Shown here in pieces: positions 32,334 through 41,586 of a DNA stretch of 41,688 bases. Source of the DNA: Acidobacteriota bacterium (GTDB taxonomy: Bacteria > Acidobacteriota > Blastocatellia > Pyrinomonadales > Pyrinomonadaceae); assembly GCA_020199775.1 (NCBI GenBank), contig JAIVJZ010000052.1, positions 1-41,688 of the forward strand, written 5' to 3'. Below the pieces are notes generated by a model. It saw nothing but the letters and a program-made list of their open reading frames with translations, was not told where the DNA came from and did no database searches. A program made the translations under genes and the position numbers. Numbering within the stretch: the first letter of the stretch is position 1; every line of letters begins with the position of its first letter.

Positions 32334-33662
32334 CTAGATTCCATTTTGGTAATGCACGCTTTGAGAAGTTTGGTCAGCCGGGTGGGTGAAGGCCACTATT
32401 CGGTCGAAACCATTGACTCGCGCCCGGCATTTGGCACCCGTGGTGAACAACGCAAATTCATTCGCGCCCACCTGTCGTTCATATGCCTTCTTACCTTGCG
32501 CATCATGAAAGAATACCCGATAGGTCTCTATCCGCTGTCCCGCGCGCTTCTTAGTATTGACGGTGACTTTCGGCCAGTACGGCTTAAGATCAGTCCCCTG
32601 TGCCACAACTGTATCGGCAGGAATCCATCGCTTGACCGTGTAGCTCACTTTCGTGCGATAGACGGGAACATCCTTGAAATCTTCAACTACTCTATCGCGG
32701 CTACGCGTCACTGTCTGGTAATCATCAACCTCTCTGCTACGGCTCTTCGTGACGGTTCCATATACGGGGCGGGTGCAATACACATCTTCGAAGTAACCGT
32801 TCCCCATATTGCGGGTGCCACACTGATAACTTTCCGTCCCATTTTGCTCGCGCTCGGTATAGTATTCGGTTTCGGTGTGGGAGCCGGTTCTGACGCGCTC
32901 GGTATAATATTCCGGCTCAATGTGTGAGCCGGTTTTAACGCGGTCGTAATGATGAACATCCTGGCGGCGTGAGATTATCTTCGCATCCGCTGGTACATCG
33001 TCTTCCCATCCCTCCTCGGAGACCTGCCGATATTCTTCTACTTCGATTGAACGCACCCACTCCACCCGGTCAACTACCAGATCTATGTCCCTGAACGTAA
33101 CTTCCCGGCGGTCAACTTCCGGTGCGACTTTCGGAGTTGGCGAACTGCTATGGCTGAAGGCCAGAAACATCAGCAAGATGATTCCACCTATCATCATGCA
33201 GATAACGGTTACACTTGGTGTCCAGTCGCGTCCTCGCCAGTCATTCGCCGGAGCCGACGACCACCCTTCGCCGCTACTTTGTCTGTCATCAGCAATATGA
33301 GTCCCGTCAGGAGAAAAGTCCGCTGCATTGCGAGCGGACTGATCATCTCCCTGCGGGTCGCGGAAAGCGCCGAGCGCGCCGTCCAGAACTTCGCGCAGGC
33401 TGGAATTCCCCCGTGGCGCTCCGCAGGTCTGGCAGGTTGTAAGGCTAAAGCGATTCGACCCGCCACAGGTTTCGCAGAGCCAGTCCGGGCCATCATTAGC
33501 TTCCCTGAGCCGCGCTTCATCAACGATAGCCGGGGCATTGTCTTCCAGAAAAAACTCTACGTCCGCTCCGCGCCGGACGCCGCAGCCAGTACAGTCCAGA
33601 TCGCGGCCGCGGTTGACCGCACTACAAAAGGTGCATCGCCATTTGCCTTCGTATGTCGCCAC
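32334..33662 (-). CDS. Membrane protein with two RanBP2-type zinc fingers
   Basis: 442 residues. Two four-cysteine zinc fingers lie at about 8-31 (Cys10, 13, 24, 27) and 61-84 (Cys63, 66, 77, 80), each W-x-C-x2-C-x10-C-x2-C. One membrane helix follows at about 151-170. The rest is a charged region with near-repeated phrases (RVKTGSHIEPEYYTER, RVRTGSHTETEYYTER) and a Tyr/Thr/Arg/Asp-rich stretch. GTG start with GGGAGG about 8 bases upstream. It is the last gene of a three-gene set with an SPFH protein, some of whose relatives carry zinc ribbons in the same chain. Function is unknown, possibly membrane or envelope stress. Confidence 0.75.
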   Translation of the reverse strand: MATYEGKWRCTFCSAVNRGRDLDCTGCGVRRGADVEFFLEDNAPAIVDEARLREANDGPDWLCETCGGSNRFSLTTCQTCGAPRGNSSLREVLDGALGAFRDPQGDDQSARNAADFSPDGTHIADDRQSSGEGWSSAPANDWRGRDWTPSVTVICMMIGGIILLMFLAFSHSSSPTPKVAPEVDRREVTFRDIDLVVDRVEWVRSIEVEEYRQVSEEGWEDDVPADAKIISRRQDVHHYDRVKTGSHIEPEYYTERVRTGSHTETEYYTEREQNGTESYQCGTRNMGNGYFEDVYCTRPVYGTVTKSRSREVDDYQTVTRSRDRVVEDFKDVPVYRTKVSYTVKRWIPADTVVAQGTDLKPYWPKVTVNTKKRAGQRIETYRVFFHDAQGKKAYERQVGANEFALFTTGAKCRARVNGFDRIVAFTHPADQTSQSVHYQNGI

Positions 33663-33758
33663 GGTATTGCCTCCCTTGTGAGATTAAAGAGACATGTGGT
33701 GTGATCCGGTATGGATAATCAATAGCCTTCGGCTCGCGCGTGAAAACCGGTGTGCCAT

Positions 33759-34850
33759 TTATGCTTTTTCTAAAATGGCGTTGATGGTCTTTTTAGTGCC
33801 AGCGGAGAGGCGTACTTTACGCTCCCAGTCTTTATAACCGGGGCGGGTAACTTTCACGATGTGCTCGCCTGCGTTGAGAGCGATTTGGCTGGGGGTGCTG
33901 CCTTCGTAATTGCCGTTGAGGTATATCTCAGCCCCATCAGGTTCGGAGGTGATGTTCACTTCTGCCGTCACACTGGTGGGCGGGGAAGTAGGTGGAGCAG
34001 GCGACTTAGGGGCATCGGACTTAAAAGCGTCTGCCATCGCTTGCCCCAACCCGAAGCCGACGCCGAGTCCCATGCCCTGTCCCGCGCTTCCGCCCGGCTG
34101 TTTGGCGGCGTCGGGTAGAGACTGGGCGGCTTTATATTTCAAGTAACCCTCCATGTCACCGACAGCGTTCATCCCGGAACGCTCGTCGATCATCTTTTGC
34201 ACGTCCTCGGGCGGTGTGATGGCCGAGATCAACAGGTCAACCAACTCCAGTCCCTGTCGGCTGAAATCCTCTGCGGTGCGGGCTTTGACGGCGGCGGCCA
34301 ATTCATCGTACTGAGCCGGCAGGTCAAAAACCGTTTTGAGATTCTCGCCCAGCAAGTCATTGAGGCGAGCGACGATAATATCGCGCAGGAACTCGTTGAG
34401 CTTTTCCGTGGTGAGCATGCCGCGCGTCCCGGAAATGGAGTTGACCAAAAGCTGCGGGTCGCTGACGCGCATCGCGTACTTGCCGAAGGCTCGCAATCGC
34501 ACCATCCGAAGTTCGGTATCGCGGAAAGCGATAGGCTCACGCGTGCCCCACTTCAAATCCTGGAACGTATGCCGTGCGACGAACACCACGCTGGCCTGAA
34601 AGGGCGAGTCCGTGCCGAGTTTCTCTTTTAACCAATCGGTTAAGACCGGCACGTTTAGCGTGGTGAGAGTATGCCGGCCAGGGCCGAAGGTATCTAGGGC
34701 TTTGCCGTCACGAAAAAAGACGGCCGACTGACTTTCCTGCACGATAAGTTGCGCGCCCATCTTGATCTCGGCCAGACCGCCTTCGGGAAGCCGGTGAATT
34801 ACCTGTGAGCCGGTCGCATCCTGATACTGGATAAGTTGCAGTACGCTCAA
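33759..34850 (-). CDS. SPFH-domain protein with C-terminal PEGA domain
   Basis: 363 residues. The N-terminal part (about 1-240) is of the SPFH / virion-core-protein (YdjI-like) type: SAVFFRDGKALDTFGPGRHTL, then TRGMLTTEKLNEFLRDIIVA and LLISAITPPEDVQKMI. A Gly/Met-rich linker and Pro-rich stretch follow. A PEGA domain ends it (about 295-361: ITSEPDGAEIYLNGNYEG, STPSQIAL, KVTRPGYKDWERKV). The start is TTG with AAGGAG about 9 bases before it. SPFH proteins form membrane-associated oligomers. PEGA domains are beta modules often outside the cytoplasm, which is odd with a YdjI-like N-terminus. Middle gene of the three-gene set. Confidence 0.85.
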   Translation of the reverse strand: MSVLQLIQYQDATGSQVIHRLPEGGLAEIKMGAQLIVQESQSAVFFRDGKALDTFGPGRHTLTTLNVPVLTDWLKEKLGTDSPFQASVVFVARHTFQDLKWGTREPIAFRDTELRMVRLRAFGKYAMRVSDPQLLVNSISGTRGMLTTEKLNEFLRDIIVARLNDLLGENLKTVFDLPAQYDELAAAVKARTAEDFSRQGLELVDLLISAITPPEDVQKMIDERSGMNAVGDMEGYLKYKAAQSLPDAAKQPGGSAGQGMGLGVGFGLGQAMADAFKSDAPKSPAPPTSPPTSVTAEVNITSEPDGAEIYLNGNYEGSTPSQIALNAGEHIVKVTRPGYKDWERKVRLSAGTKKTINAILEKA

Positions 34851-34963
34851 CTTGATCTTCTCCTTAGTGATTATGAGGACTGTTTTGCGCTTCCGGTGTT
34901 GCCGTTAGCTTTGAGGTAGCAACATCACCAGCGTGGTTGGAATTTAGCAGCATGAAAACTACT

Positions 34964-35494
34964 CTAAGGTTGTTGTTCCTCACTTGCGGCTTGTCCGAAT
35001 TGGTTGATGACGTCCGTGCGACGCTGCCAGGCGCGTTCAAGTTCATCGAGGGACGCATCCACGTTAGCGATCATGGTTGCGATCTCCTCCTTATCAACTA
35101 CTGAGAGCCTGAGCGTTTGGGCGGCTTTTTCGATGTTCGCTACATTTTCCGAGAGTGAAAGATCGAAGCCATAGAGTTCATCGAGTTGCGCTTCTTGAAT
35201 TCTAACAGTGTCGAAAAAGCCGCGATAGCCATAGGAGGCGAAGCGAATCTGGTTTTCGGCGCGGTCGAGTTTTCTGATGCTGCGATCAATCGTACCGAGC
35301 ATGTTCAGGCCATCATGGGCTGTGAGAGCCAGCATCGCGTCGGTAAGTACCGTTTTAGTCGCGCGAAGCCGGTTGGACAGGTATTCGCGATATAGTTTAT
35401 CGCTGTCCCGACGAGCCTCTTGCTGTTGATAGCCGCTATAGCCCGGAATGAATTCCGCAGCCCTTTCCAGCCAGTTGCGCACGGATTCGCTCAT
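34964..35494 (-). CDS. Helical hypothetical protein (176 aa), first gene of SPFH set
   Basis: An all-helical, soluble product (SVRNWLERAAEFIPGYSGYQ, then RRDSDKLYREYLSNRLRATK and a coiled region ELERAWQRRTDVINQFGQAA). No family name was recognised. The clean ATG, upstream AAGGAG and position 113 bp before the SPFH gene support a real gene. It is likely a partner of the SPFH protein. Confidence 0.68.
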   Translation of the reverse strand: MSESVRNWLERAAEFIPGYSGYQQQEARRDSDKLYREYLSNRLRATKTVLTDAMLALTAHDGLNMLGTIDRSIRKLDRAENQIRFASYGYRGFFDTVRIQEAQLDELYGFDLSLSENVANIEKAAQTLRLSVVDKEEIATMIANVDASLDELERAWQRRTDVINQFGQAASEEQQP

Positions 35495-35787
35495 GGGTTT
35501 TAGCTTTAGCTCCTTTTGTCAGTGTGATGAGGAATGCCAAAGAAGAGAGCCTTGCGGCATGAGGCGCTAAGAGTGGGAAATTTACGCTCGGACATTGTGG
35601 CATCGTCTGGATACTGTGAACAGTCACACTCTCCGGGCTACCTACATTATCTGATCGTCTCGCATGTATCACTCTCGCGTTTGATATAACGAATTACGCG
35701 GTAAAATGTTCACCCTTAGTTCCCAATTAATTTTGATGACGCTGCGAAAATTATAATGAGTTGTAAAGGTGTGCTGACCAAGCACCC
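35495..35787. other. Intergenic region
   Basis: About 290 bp with no convincing gene. It should contain the promoter for the SPFH gene set. It is A+T-rich near 35690-35760. No clear promoter boxes were assigned. Confidence 0.5.
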
Positions 35788-36339
35788 TTATTGCATCGGG
35801 CTAAGTGGGTGGCGCGGCTTCTCCCCTTCGACTTGGTGGATGATCTGCCGCCACAATGTGGTGAGGGCGCGAGGCGGCTCCGGGGCGGTCTGCTTGGAGA
35901 TGTGCTGCAGCAGATAGGGATTCAGGTGCCTCAAGTTCCGGGACAGGGGCCAGAATGTCTCTTCATCCCGGCGGTTAACGCCATCCTACCGCCTCTGGTA
36001 CTTAAAGTTCAGCCCCATGCTCAGGTAAGAAAATAGGAGATTCAGCTCATCAGCGAAGTAATTCTCATCCCTATCTATCTGCGGCCGCCTCATAAAGTAG
36101 TGGAATTTCTCGCAGATTCCTTCCAGCATCTCGAGGACAATCTCTAAGTCGCTGAGGGCGAGCGTTGACGCTCTGTCATGGTCGACATCTATCAGTCCCG
36201 CCGAGCGCAGGTTGGGCGTGTGCGTAGCCAGAGAGCCCGATGATGGGCGTGGGGCGGGCACCGGAGGCCGTCTCGTCCTCTTCCACCTACACCCTCTTCT
36301 CGCCTTACTTCTTCCTTCTACCAGCTGTTCCTTCAGCAT
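35788..36339 (-). pseudogene. Gene broken by an in-frame amber stop
   Basis: One minus-strand frame carries protein-like sequence on both sides of a single TAG at 35986-35988. Before it: LSDLEIVLEMLEGICEKFHY, FMRRPQ, ENYFADELNLLFSYLSMGLN. After it, without a frame change: RRDEETFWPLSRNLRHLNPY, LLQHISKQ, LTTLWRQIIHQ, ending at a TAA (35788-35790). The start is uncertain and the first ~45 residues (Arg/Pro-rich) may not belong. The family was not recognised. It looks like a helical protein decayed next to an insertion element. A sequencing error or amber readthrough are other explanations. Confidence 0.55.
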
Positions 36340-36383
36340 GTGCCATAGACCAACTTAGCGTGCATCACTCTAACACTACATCC

Positions 36384-36419
36384 GCTGCTCTCCCGAACCA
36401 TGCTGCTCTCCCGAACCAT
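36384..36419. repeat. Perfect 18-bp tandem duplication
   Basis: GCTGCTCTCCCGAACCAT occurs twice in a row (36384-36401 and 36402-36419), near the left end of the IS982-like element. No gene is confidently assigned over it. Confidence 0.9.
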
Positions 36420-36543
36420 GTCGTGGAAGCGACGTTTGGTTCATTCCATGGAAGCGTTAGAGACGCATAGATCTAATCTTCCCTAAGGGTGATGGAATAG
36501 ATGGTGAATATAAAGCTGTAAACAGAAAAGTAATGTCCTAAGT

Positions 36544-37493
36544 ATAGCTTATGCGAATCAAGAGTAGGAAGTTAGCAACAAACAAGCGACAGCGAGTTTG
36601 CCGTAGCAGTGCGCTAACAATCCTTTAGTGGAACGCACGCGTGAAGCGTTCTGCACATCGGTTCTTTGAATCATCCAACCGAAGAGACTTTCCAGCGGTT
36701 GGCGCATGCTCGACACGAAGCGATTGAGCAAAGTCGGGACGTTTATCTCCGGCTCGTTTCTGCGTCGTTTGTATGGTGTCAGCAAATGGGTTCCGCGCGC
36801 CGCCAGCACTGCTTTCATCTCAGCATCGGCATAAGCCTTATCAGCGAAGAGACCGTAAGCGCCAAGCGTCGGGTTAAGTTCTCGCAAGGCCGAGAGGTCG
36901 TGTTGCGAGGCGCGTGACAGAGCCAAGCGTTCCGGCAGCGGCAACAGCTTCGAGCGGCGGGCAGCAATGAGATGCAATTTCACGCCCCTGTAATGAATCT
37001 GCTTAGTGGCGCAAAATCCGGTGTCAGCCATCTCCCTCGCCACCCGCGCGCGGTTGGCTCGTGTGCCAATGGCGAGCATGACGGGCATCGAATCAATGAG
37101 CCGGTCTGTACTGGCTTCGATGGAGGCACTGGCACTCGTCAACTGTTTCGCGATGAGCAGTTCAAAAGCCGGGCTGAGTTCATTGACCCGACGATTGAAA
37201 GCCTGATAGGAGGGCAGTGCGGGAAACCACTGGTGCCAATGACCCGCCACATAATCATAGATGCGGCGGTGAGAAGTATGACCTTGCAGATGCCCGAAGA
37301 TGTACATCGTTAAGAGTTCTTCGTCAGTAAAAGTGGGCTTGAAGTTACTCAAGCGTTGATGTTTTAGAACCGCTTCAGTATCGTAGAGGCGGCAGATTAA
37401 GAGGTAGAGAGTGATAAGTTTGTTTTCCACAAACTCAATCTTATCAACCGAGCCGCTGATCTGCCTTTTCTACTCTTGATTCGCATAGCTTAT
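36544..37493. mobile_element. IS982-like insertion sequence with flanking duplication
   Basis: Terminal inverted repeats of 15 bp are perfect: GCGAATCAAGAGTAG at 36553-36567 and its complement at 37470-37484. The element is then 932 bp, normal for IS982. The nine bases ATAGCTTAT occur immediately outside both ends (36544-36552 and 37485-37493), fitting a target duplication. Because ATAGCTTAT is itself nearly palindromic, the exact boundary could shift by two bases. One full transposase gene lies inside. Confidence 0.85.
36558..37430 (-). CDS. IS982-like DDE transposase
   Basis: 290 residues from a GTG start. The N-terminal part (FTDEELLTMYIFGHLQGH, HQWFPALPSYQAFNRRVNEL) and core have the IS982 style. 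DDE residues fit Asp113 (RLIDSMPV), Asp197 (LFADKAYAD) and Glu247 (PLESLFGW). The stop lies inside the left terminal repeat, typical of a compact element. The frame is intact, so the copy may be active. Confidence 0.88.
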   Translation of the reverse strand: MENKLITLYLLICRLYDTEAVLKHQRLSNFKPTFTDEELLTMYIFGHLQGHTSHRRIYDYVAGHWHQWFPALPSYQAFNRRVNELSPAFELLIAKQLTSASASIEASTDRLIDSMPVMLAIGTRANRARVAREMADTGFCATKQIHYRGVKLHLIAARRSKLLPLPERLALSRASQHDLSALRELNPTLGAYGLFADKAYADAEMKAVLAARGTHLLTPYKRRRNEPEINVPTLLNRFVSSMRQPLESLFGWMIQRTDVQNASRVRSTKGLLAHCYGKLAVACLLLTSYS

Positions 37494-37681
37494 AGGGAGG
37501 AAGACTAATGTATATCATCCTAAGACGGCTCCTCGATCAGGCGCGCAACTTACTGCTTCGCTTGAGATCGGTTCTGCCTTATAATTGTGCGTGGCACACT
37601 GATAGAGCGGAAGAGAGTGTAAGCCGAACTCACCTCCCGAGCAGGCGACAAGCGCATTCTAAACCAGGGGGGATCTCACAA

Positions 37682-38182
37682 ATGGACAATGACCTCATCA
37701 TCCTGAACACGTGTTTGCACGAGCTGGGCGTACCACCGGCCATAGATACGATCAACGACCGAAAGCGCGTTCAAAAAGCCATTTACCTTGCCCAAGCGGC
37801 CGGTGTCAACTTCGGCTATGATTACAACTGGTATGTGCACGGCCCTTACAGCCCGGAATTGGCTAATGATTATTACAAGCTTGCGGAGGCACTTCTAGTA
37901 AAGGACATTCCTGTTACCGGTGACGGTAATGATGAACTTCAAATCGAGGCCTCCGTGCGAGATAAGTTGAAGTCGCTGGCACCTGTCATCAATAAGCCGG
38001 CAGACTTTCCGCTTGAGCAGGAAGATTGGCTGGAGTTGGTCTCCTCATTGCACTTCCTCCGAACGGTAAGTAAGCAGGATGTGGCGAAGGCACGGCGGAC
38101 CCTAACAAATCAAAAACCTCACTTGGCGAGCTACTTTGACTTGGCGCAGGAAAAACTCGCAGAGTTGAAGCTACTGCCCTGA
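37682..38182 (+). CDS. YwgA-like protein (166 aa)
   Basis: Starts at ATG 37682 after a G-rich ribosome-binding site. The frame is open further upstream, but that part has no protein-like character. Visible: RKRVQKAIYLAQAAGVNFGY, then NWYVHGPYSPELANDYYKLA, the YwgA-type signature also seen in SocA/Panacea-like folds. It ends 10 bp before an HD hydrolase gene. The same pairing (ywgA/ywfO type) is recalled from Bacillus. Function is unproven, possibly a regulator or substrate adaptor of the hydrolase. Confidence 0.75.
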   Translation: MDNDLIILNTCLHELGVPPAIDTINDRKRVQKAIYLAQAAGVNFGYDYNWYVHGPYSPELANDYYKLAEALLVKDIPVTGDGNDELQIEASVRDKLKSLAPVINKPADFPLEQEDWLELVSSLHFLRTVSKQDVAKARRTLTNQKPHLASYFDLAQEKLAELKLLP

Positions 38183-38192
38183 AACATTCCTC

Positions 38193-39608
38193 ATGCCTTC
38201 CTATGATGTTAAGCGCATAGCCGATCCCGTGCATGGAACCATCGGGGTCAGTGAGTTGGAACTCCGGGTCATGCATACCCAGGTCTTCCAGCGCCTCCGC
38301 AATATCAAACAATTGGGATTGGCACACTACGTATATCCCGGCGCCGACTACTCCAGGCTTTCGCATTCAGTGGGGGTATGCCACGTCACTGGTCGGATCC
38401 TTGAAGCCTTACGCCGTAATAAAGCCAGCCTCAGGCTCTCGGAAGACAAGTACCAGTTGTATCGATTAGCCGCATTGCTCCACGACATCGGTCACTATCC
38501 CTACTCCCACGCTATGGAAGAGGCTTTGAAACTTCACTACACAAAGTTCGCCGACATTGTCCGGCAGCCTCAGGGAGCAGCTAGTACGACGCAAAAACCG
38601 CTCAACCACGAAAAAGTTGGTAAGGAGATGATAACCCGCGACCCGGAACTTAACGGGGTGCTGACGAAAGCCGGCATTAACCCCGACAGCCTCCAGAAAA
38701 TCTTCGACCACGGCGAGAAGGGGTACCTCGCGAACATAATCAGTTCAGACTTAGATGCCGACCGGATCGATTATCTCCTGCGCACCGCACGCCATACGGG
38801 ACTACCTTATGGCTCCATAGATTTGGATTACATTTTGAGCCAGCTGAGCATTGATGATACAGGCCGGGTCTGCATCAGCGCGAAGGCGGTGCGTACCGCC
38901 GATCACTTCCTGCTCTGCCGCTATTTTGATTATCAGCAAGTATCATTTCACAAAACCGTGGCGGCTTTCGAGATGGTGCTGAAAGACGTTATCTCAGTGC
39001 TCTTGCGATCTGGAAGAATCAAGGGTTCAGCCGAGGAGGTGAAAGGGATGATCAGCAGTGGGAACTGGCACCGCTTCGATGATGCTCAAATTATGCAACA
39101 GATCATTGAACTTGCCGACGATAGCAGCACGGGCTACGAAGACCTTCTGAAGACGCGCGCCATCCTTGAGCGCAACCCGCCTAAGTTGATATACAAAAGG
39201 GAGTATCTAAAAGCGCGCGATGAAGTTGAAAGGCGCGACTTGATCTCTAGAAAGCACGACCTTGAACAGCAGATCCCCAGGTGGGCGGAAGAGTTCGGCA
39301 TCGACAAGAGCTTATGGTATTTGTGGCACAAGCCGGGCATCGCTCTCACCAAGATTGGCTCTTTCGTACCCATCTCCTCACTCGTCGAGAAAAACGAAGG
39401 TGATGACCAAGATGTGGCTCAGTCAATTCATGTACTGGAGAAAGGTCAGGAGAAATCTCAACTGATCGTAGGATTGGAATATTCTTTGCTGAAATTATTA
39501 TCTGTTCAGGCACTCTACATTTTACGGCTTTATGTCTTGTTACCTCCGGGCAAAGAACAACTCGTGGGAGAGATAAGTGACACGGTCCATAAATTTATTA
39601 AAGCCTAG
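38193..39608 (+). CDS. HD-domain (SAMHD1/YwfO-like) phosphohydrolase
   Basis: 471 residues. It begins KRIADPVHGTIGVSELEL and VFQRLRNIKQLGLAHYVYPG, the standard entry of YwfO/SAMHD1-type enzymes. The metal site is His58 (RLSHSVGV), His97-Asp98 (LLHDIGHYPYSH) and Asp188 (SSDLDADRIDYLL). Such enzymes hydrolyse dNTPs or related phosphates. Some serve in phage defence by lowering dNTP pools. It follows the YwgA-like gene by 10 bp as a two-gene unit. The TAG stop is three bases before the left end of an ISL3-like element. Confidence 0.88.
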   Translation: MPSYDVKRIADPVHGTIGVSELELRVMHTQVFQRLRNIKQLGLAHYVYPGADYSRLSHSVGVCHVTGRILEALRRNKASLRLSEDKYQLYRLAALLHDIGHYPYSHAMEEALKLHYTKFADIVRQPQGAASTTQKPLNHEKVGKEMITRDPELNGVLTKAGINPDSLQKIFDHGEKGYLANIISSDLDADRIDYLLRTARHTGLPYGSIDLDYILSQLSIDDTGRVCISAKAVRTADHFLLCRYFDYQQVSFHKTVAAFEMVLKDVISVLLRSGRIKGSAEEVKGMISSGNWHRFDDAQIMQQIIELADDSSTGYEDLLKTRAILERNPPKLIYKREYLKARDEVERRDLISRKHDLEQQIPRWAEEFGIDKSLWYLWHKPGIALTKIGSFVPISSLVEKNEGDDQDVAQSIHVLEKGQEKSQLIVGLEYSLLKLLSVQALYILRLYVLLPPGKEQLVGEISDTVHKFIKA

Positions 39609-39610
39609 TT

Positions 39611-41586
39611 CATAACCCATAGTCGGAGTTGCCATCTACCAACTACTCGAACAAAGACATCTGTGGTGATGAAGACTGGCCGGAATCCCCTTCCTCTTTC
39701 GACCTTCGTTTAAATGCCGCGAGCCTATCCACGTTCGGTCGCAGCTCCTGTTTTCTCGACGTTGTTACTGTAGAGTGAGGCACAGGTGTTGGTATTGGCG
39801 CTTCACCCTCTTGAGGCGCATCCTGAATAGTACCGACTTTAGCCACAGGCGGCTGAATTATCGGCTGCTGTGAGTGCTGCGCCCGCCGCTGCTGTTTCCC
39901 CCGCTGGCGAGCGGCTTCGCGTTGTTGCTTCAGTCTAGTGCCGTGAACTACTTTGGTGCTGATGGTGGTGAATTTAGCATTTGGCGCTTTGCGTGTGATC
40001 TCCTTGACCCCTGCATTAGCCGATTCAGTGTAAGCGTTTGTGCGGCGGTGGTAAAAGTAATTGAAGATGCCTTCCTCCCAATTTTTCATCACTCTGATCA
40101 GCGGGTCGAATGCCCCTTGCAATTCTTCGGGCATCTGCTTCTTCCAGATCTTGTGCAGTTCTAACCACTCGGTATATTTCAGGCGCGCGGTGCCGATATC
40201 GAGGGACGTCCAGACCTCGCAATATGCCTCCTTCAACTCATAGGTCAGCCGGAGCAATGGGTAGAGGTTGAGACACCACTCAAGGCTCTTACGGTCATGA
40301 CCTTTGAGCTGGTTCTTACGCTTGCGGAAGATGTGGCGGTTGCACATTGCCATCTGGCCCTTCGTCCGCTTCTTCTTCTCCGGGGTCACTTTCTTCCTCA
40401 CGAAGTCCACGGCGGCATTAACCATGCGCTGGACGTGATAGCGGTCCTTAGTGCGTAGGGCTTTCGGCATTACCGCTCGCTGAACCCGATCGAGAGACCC
40501 AGACATGTCAGATACGACCTCTTCGACTTTGCCCAGGTTCGGCATCTTGCGCAGGGCGGCGGCCACGGCCCGCTCCTTGATAAAGGGCCGCATCATAACG
40601 GGGCGTTTGCGTTCGAGGTCGGTTACGATTAACGACTCCTTCCCCTTGATATAGACGCCGTCTAGTCCCATGACGCGTGGCGTTTCAATCTCACTGATTT
40701 TGTTCAAGTGATTCATGTGCTCCTCGAAAACATTTCTAACAGTCTTTTCCGACAGTCCCACTCTTTTGGCGATGCCGCTGAAAGTCTCTTCCTGTACCAG
40801 ACACTGTCTAGCGATATATCGCCGCAACTGGCGGGTCATGCGAGTGCCCTTATAGACACCAAAGACTGGCTGCAGCGTGGTGTGCTTACAGATTGGGCAG
40901 AAGTACTTCTGCCTGCGATACTCGATGCGTCGGGGCCGATCGTCGGACGGAGTATGCAATAGAAACAGCGTTTTGGTTTGGCCGTTGCGTTTCAGATTCG
41001 TTGAGTGACACGCTCCGGAACATTGCTTACAGCGGCACTGTGTTACTTCAGTGAGTAGTTTTGCCGGGATTACAGTCTCATGCCGTTTAGGTACAGGCCT
41101 TCCGCCTTTCCAGCCTCGCATGTTAAGGGAGTCGGCTAGCGCGATCGCTTCCTCAGTGTGCTTCAAGCGTCCGCGTCGTTTGGTTTTCTCTAATGACTCG
41201 ACAGATGGTATGGAAGTGTTACTAGCCTGAAGTTCAGGCTGGTAACACTCGGGCGCGCTGGTGCTGTCTGAAATAAGGTTAGAAGGCAAGTACTCCGAAG
41301 GACTGTGGGTAAAGGGTGAGGCAGTTCGATCAGGTGGGCAAGATGTGAGCCTGAGGACAACAATTGGCCCGAAACTCCCTTCGGGTGATGGGACGTTCCG
41401 GTTGTTTTGTGAGTAATGAGCCGCAAAGACGAAAATAGGGAGAGAAAAATCAGGTTGCCGGTCAATTTTGAGGTTCCCCAGTAGGGAGATAAACACCCCT
41501 GTTTTGTTGTCCTTTAGGCAGCCATCACGATTGGGGGAGATGATTATCAGACGGCACAGCAACACTGTGACTATTCAGGTTTTGAG
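39611..41586. mobile_element. ISL3-like insertion sequence
   Basis: The transposase is ISL3-type. Imperfect terminal repeats are visible: CATAACCC-ATAGTC-GGAG-TTGCC from 39611, against the complement of 41559-41586, which reads CTCAAAACCTGAATAGTCACAGTGTTGC. The alignment needs small gaps, so the ends are approximate. No matching 8-bp target duplication was found, so the copy may be old or its boundary misjudged. Confidence 0.65.
39643..41565 (-). CDS. ISL3-family transposase
   Basis: The frame is open for 640 codons, longer than usual for ISL3 (about 400-550). The first GTG lies inside the terminal repeat and the first ~120 residues lack protein character, so the true start is probably internal. 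Zinc ligands are seen as CRCKQC (178-183 region) and CPIC (223-226). A helix-turn-helix follows (FSGIAKRVGLSEKTVRNVF). DDE residues fit Asp302 (MGLDGVYIKG), Asp353 (VVSDMSGS) and Glu514 (AYTESANAG). The C-terminal ~100 residues are Gln/Arg/Pro-rich, which is unusual. The copy appears unbroken. Confidence 0.85.
   Translation of the reverse strand: MLLCRLIIISPNRDGCLKDNKTGVFISLLGNLKIDRQPDFSLPIFVFAAHYSQNNRNVPSPEGSFGPIVVLRLTSCPPDRTASPFTHSPSEYLPSNLISDSTSAPECYQPELQASNTSIPSVESLEKTKRRGRLKHTEEAIALADSLNMRGWKGGRPVPKRHETVIPAKLLTEVTQCRCKQCSGACHSTNLKRNGQTKTLFLLHTPSDDRPRRIEYRRQKYFCPICKHTTLQPVFGVYKGTRMTRQLRRYIARQCLVQEETFSGIAKRVGLSEKTVRNVFEEHMNHLNKISEIETPRVMGLDGVYIKGKESLIVTDLERKRPVMMRPFIKERAVAAALRKMPNLGKVEEVVSDMSGSLDRVQRAVMPKALRTKDRYHVQRMVNAAVDFVRKKVTPEKKKRTKGQMAMCNRHIFRKRKNQLKGHDRKSLEWCLNLYPLLRLTYELKEAYCEVWTSLDIGTARLKYTEWLELHKIWKKQMPEELQGAFDPLIRVMKNWEEGIFNYFYHRRTNAYTESANAGVKEITRKAPNAKFTTISTKVVHGTRLKQQREAARQRGKQQRRAQHSQQPIIQPPVAKVGTIQDAPQEGEAPIPTPVPHSTVTTSRKQELRPNVDRLAAFKRRSKEEGDSGQSSSPQMSLFE

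Noticed and set aside
32166..32927. Long plus-strand open frame (253 codons)
   Set aside because: It is antisense to the zinc-finger membrane protein gene and has no ribosome-binding site or motif.
35791..36036. Plus-strand open frame of 81 codons
   Set aside because: It is antisense to the downstream part of the amber-interrupted minus-strand gene, which reads as protein.
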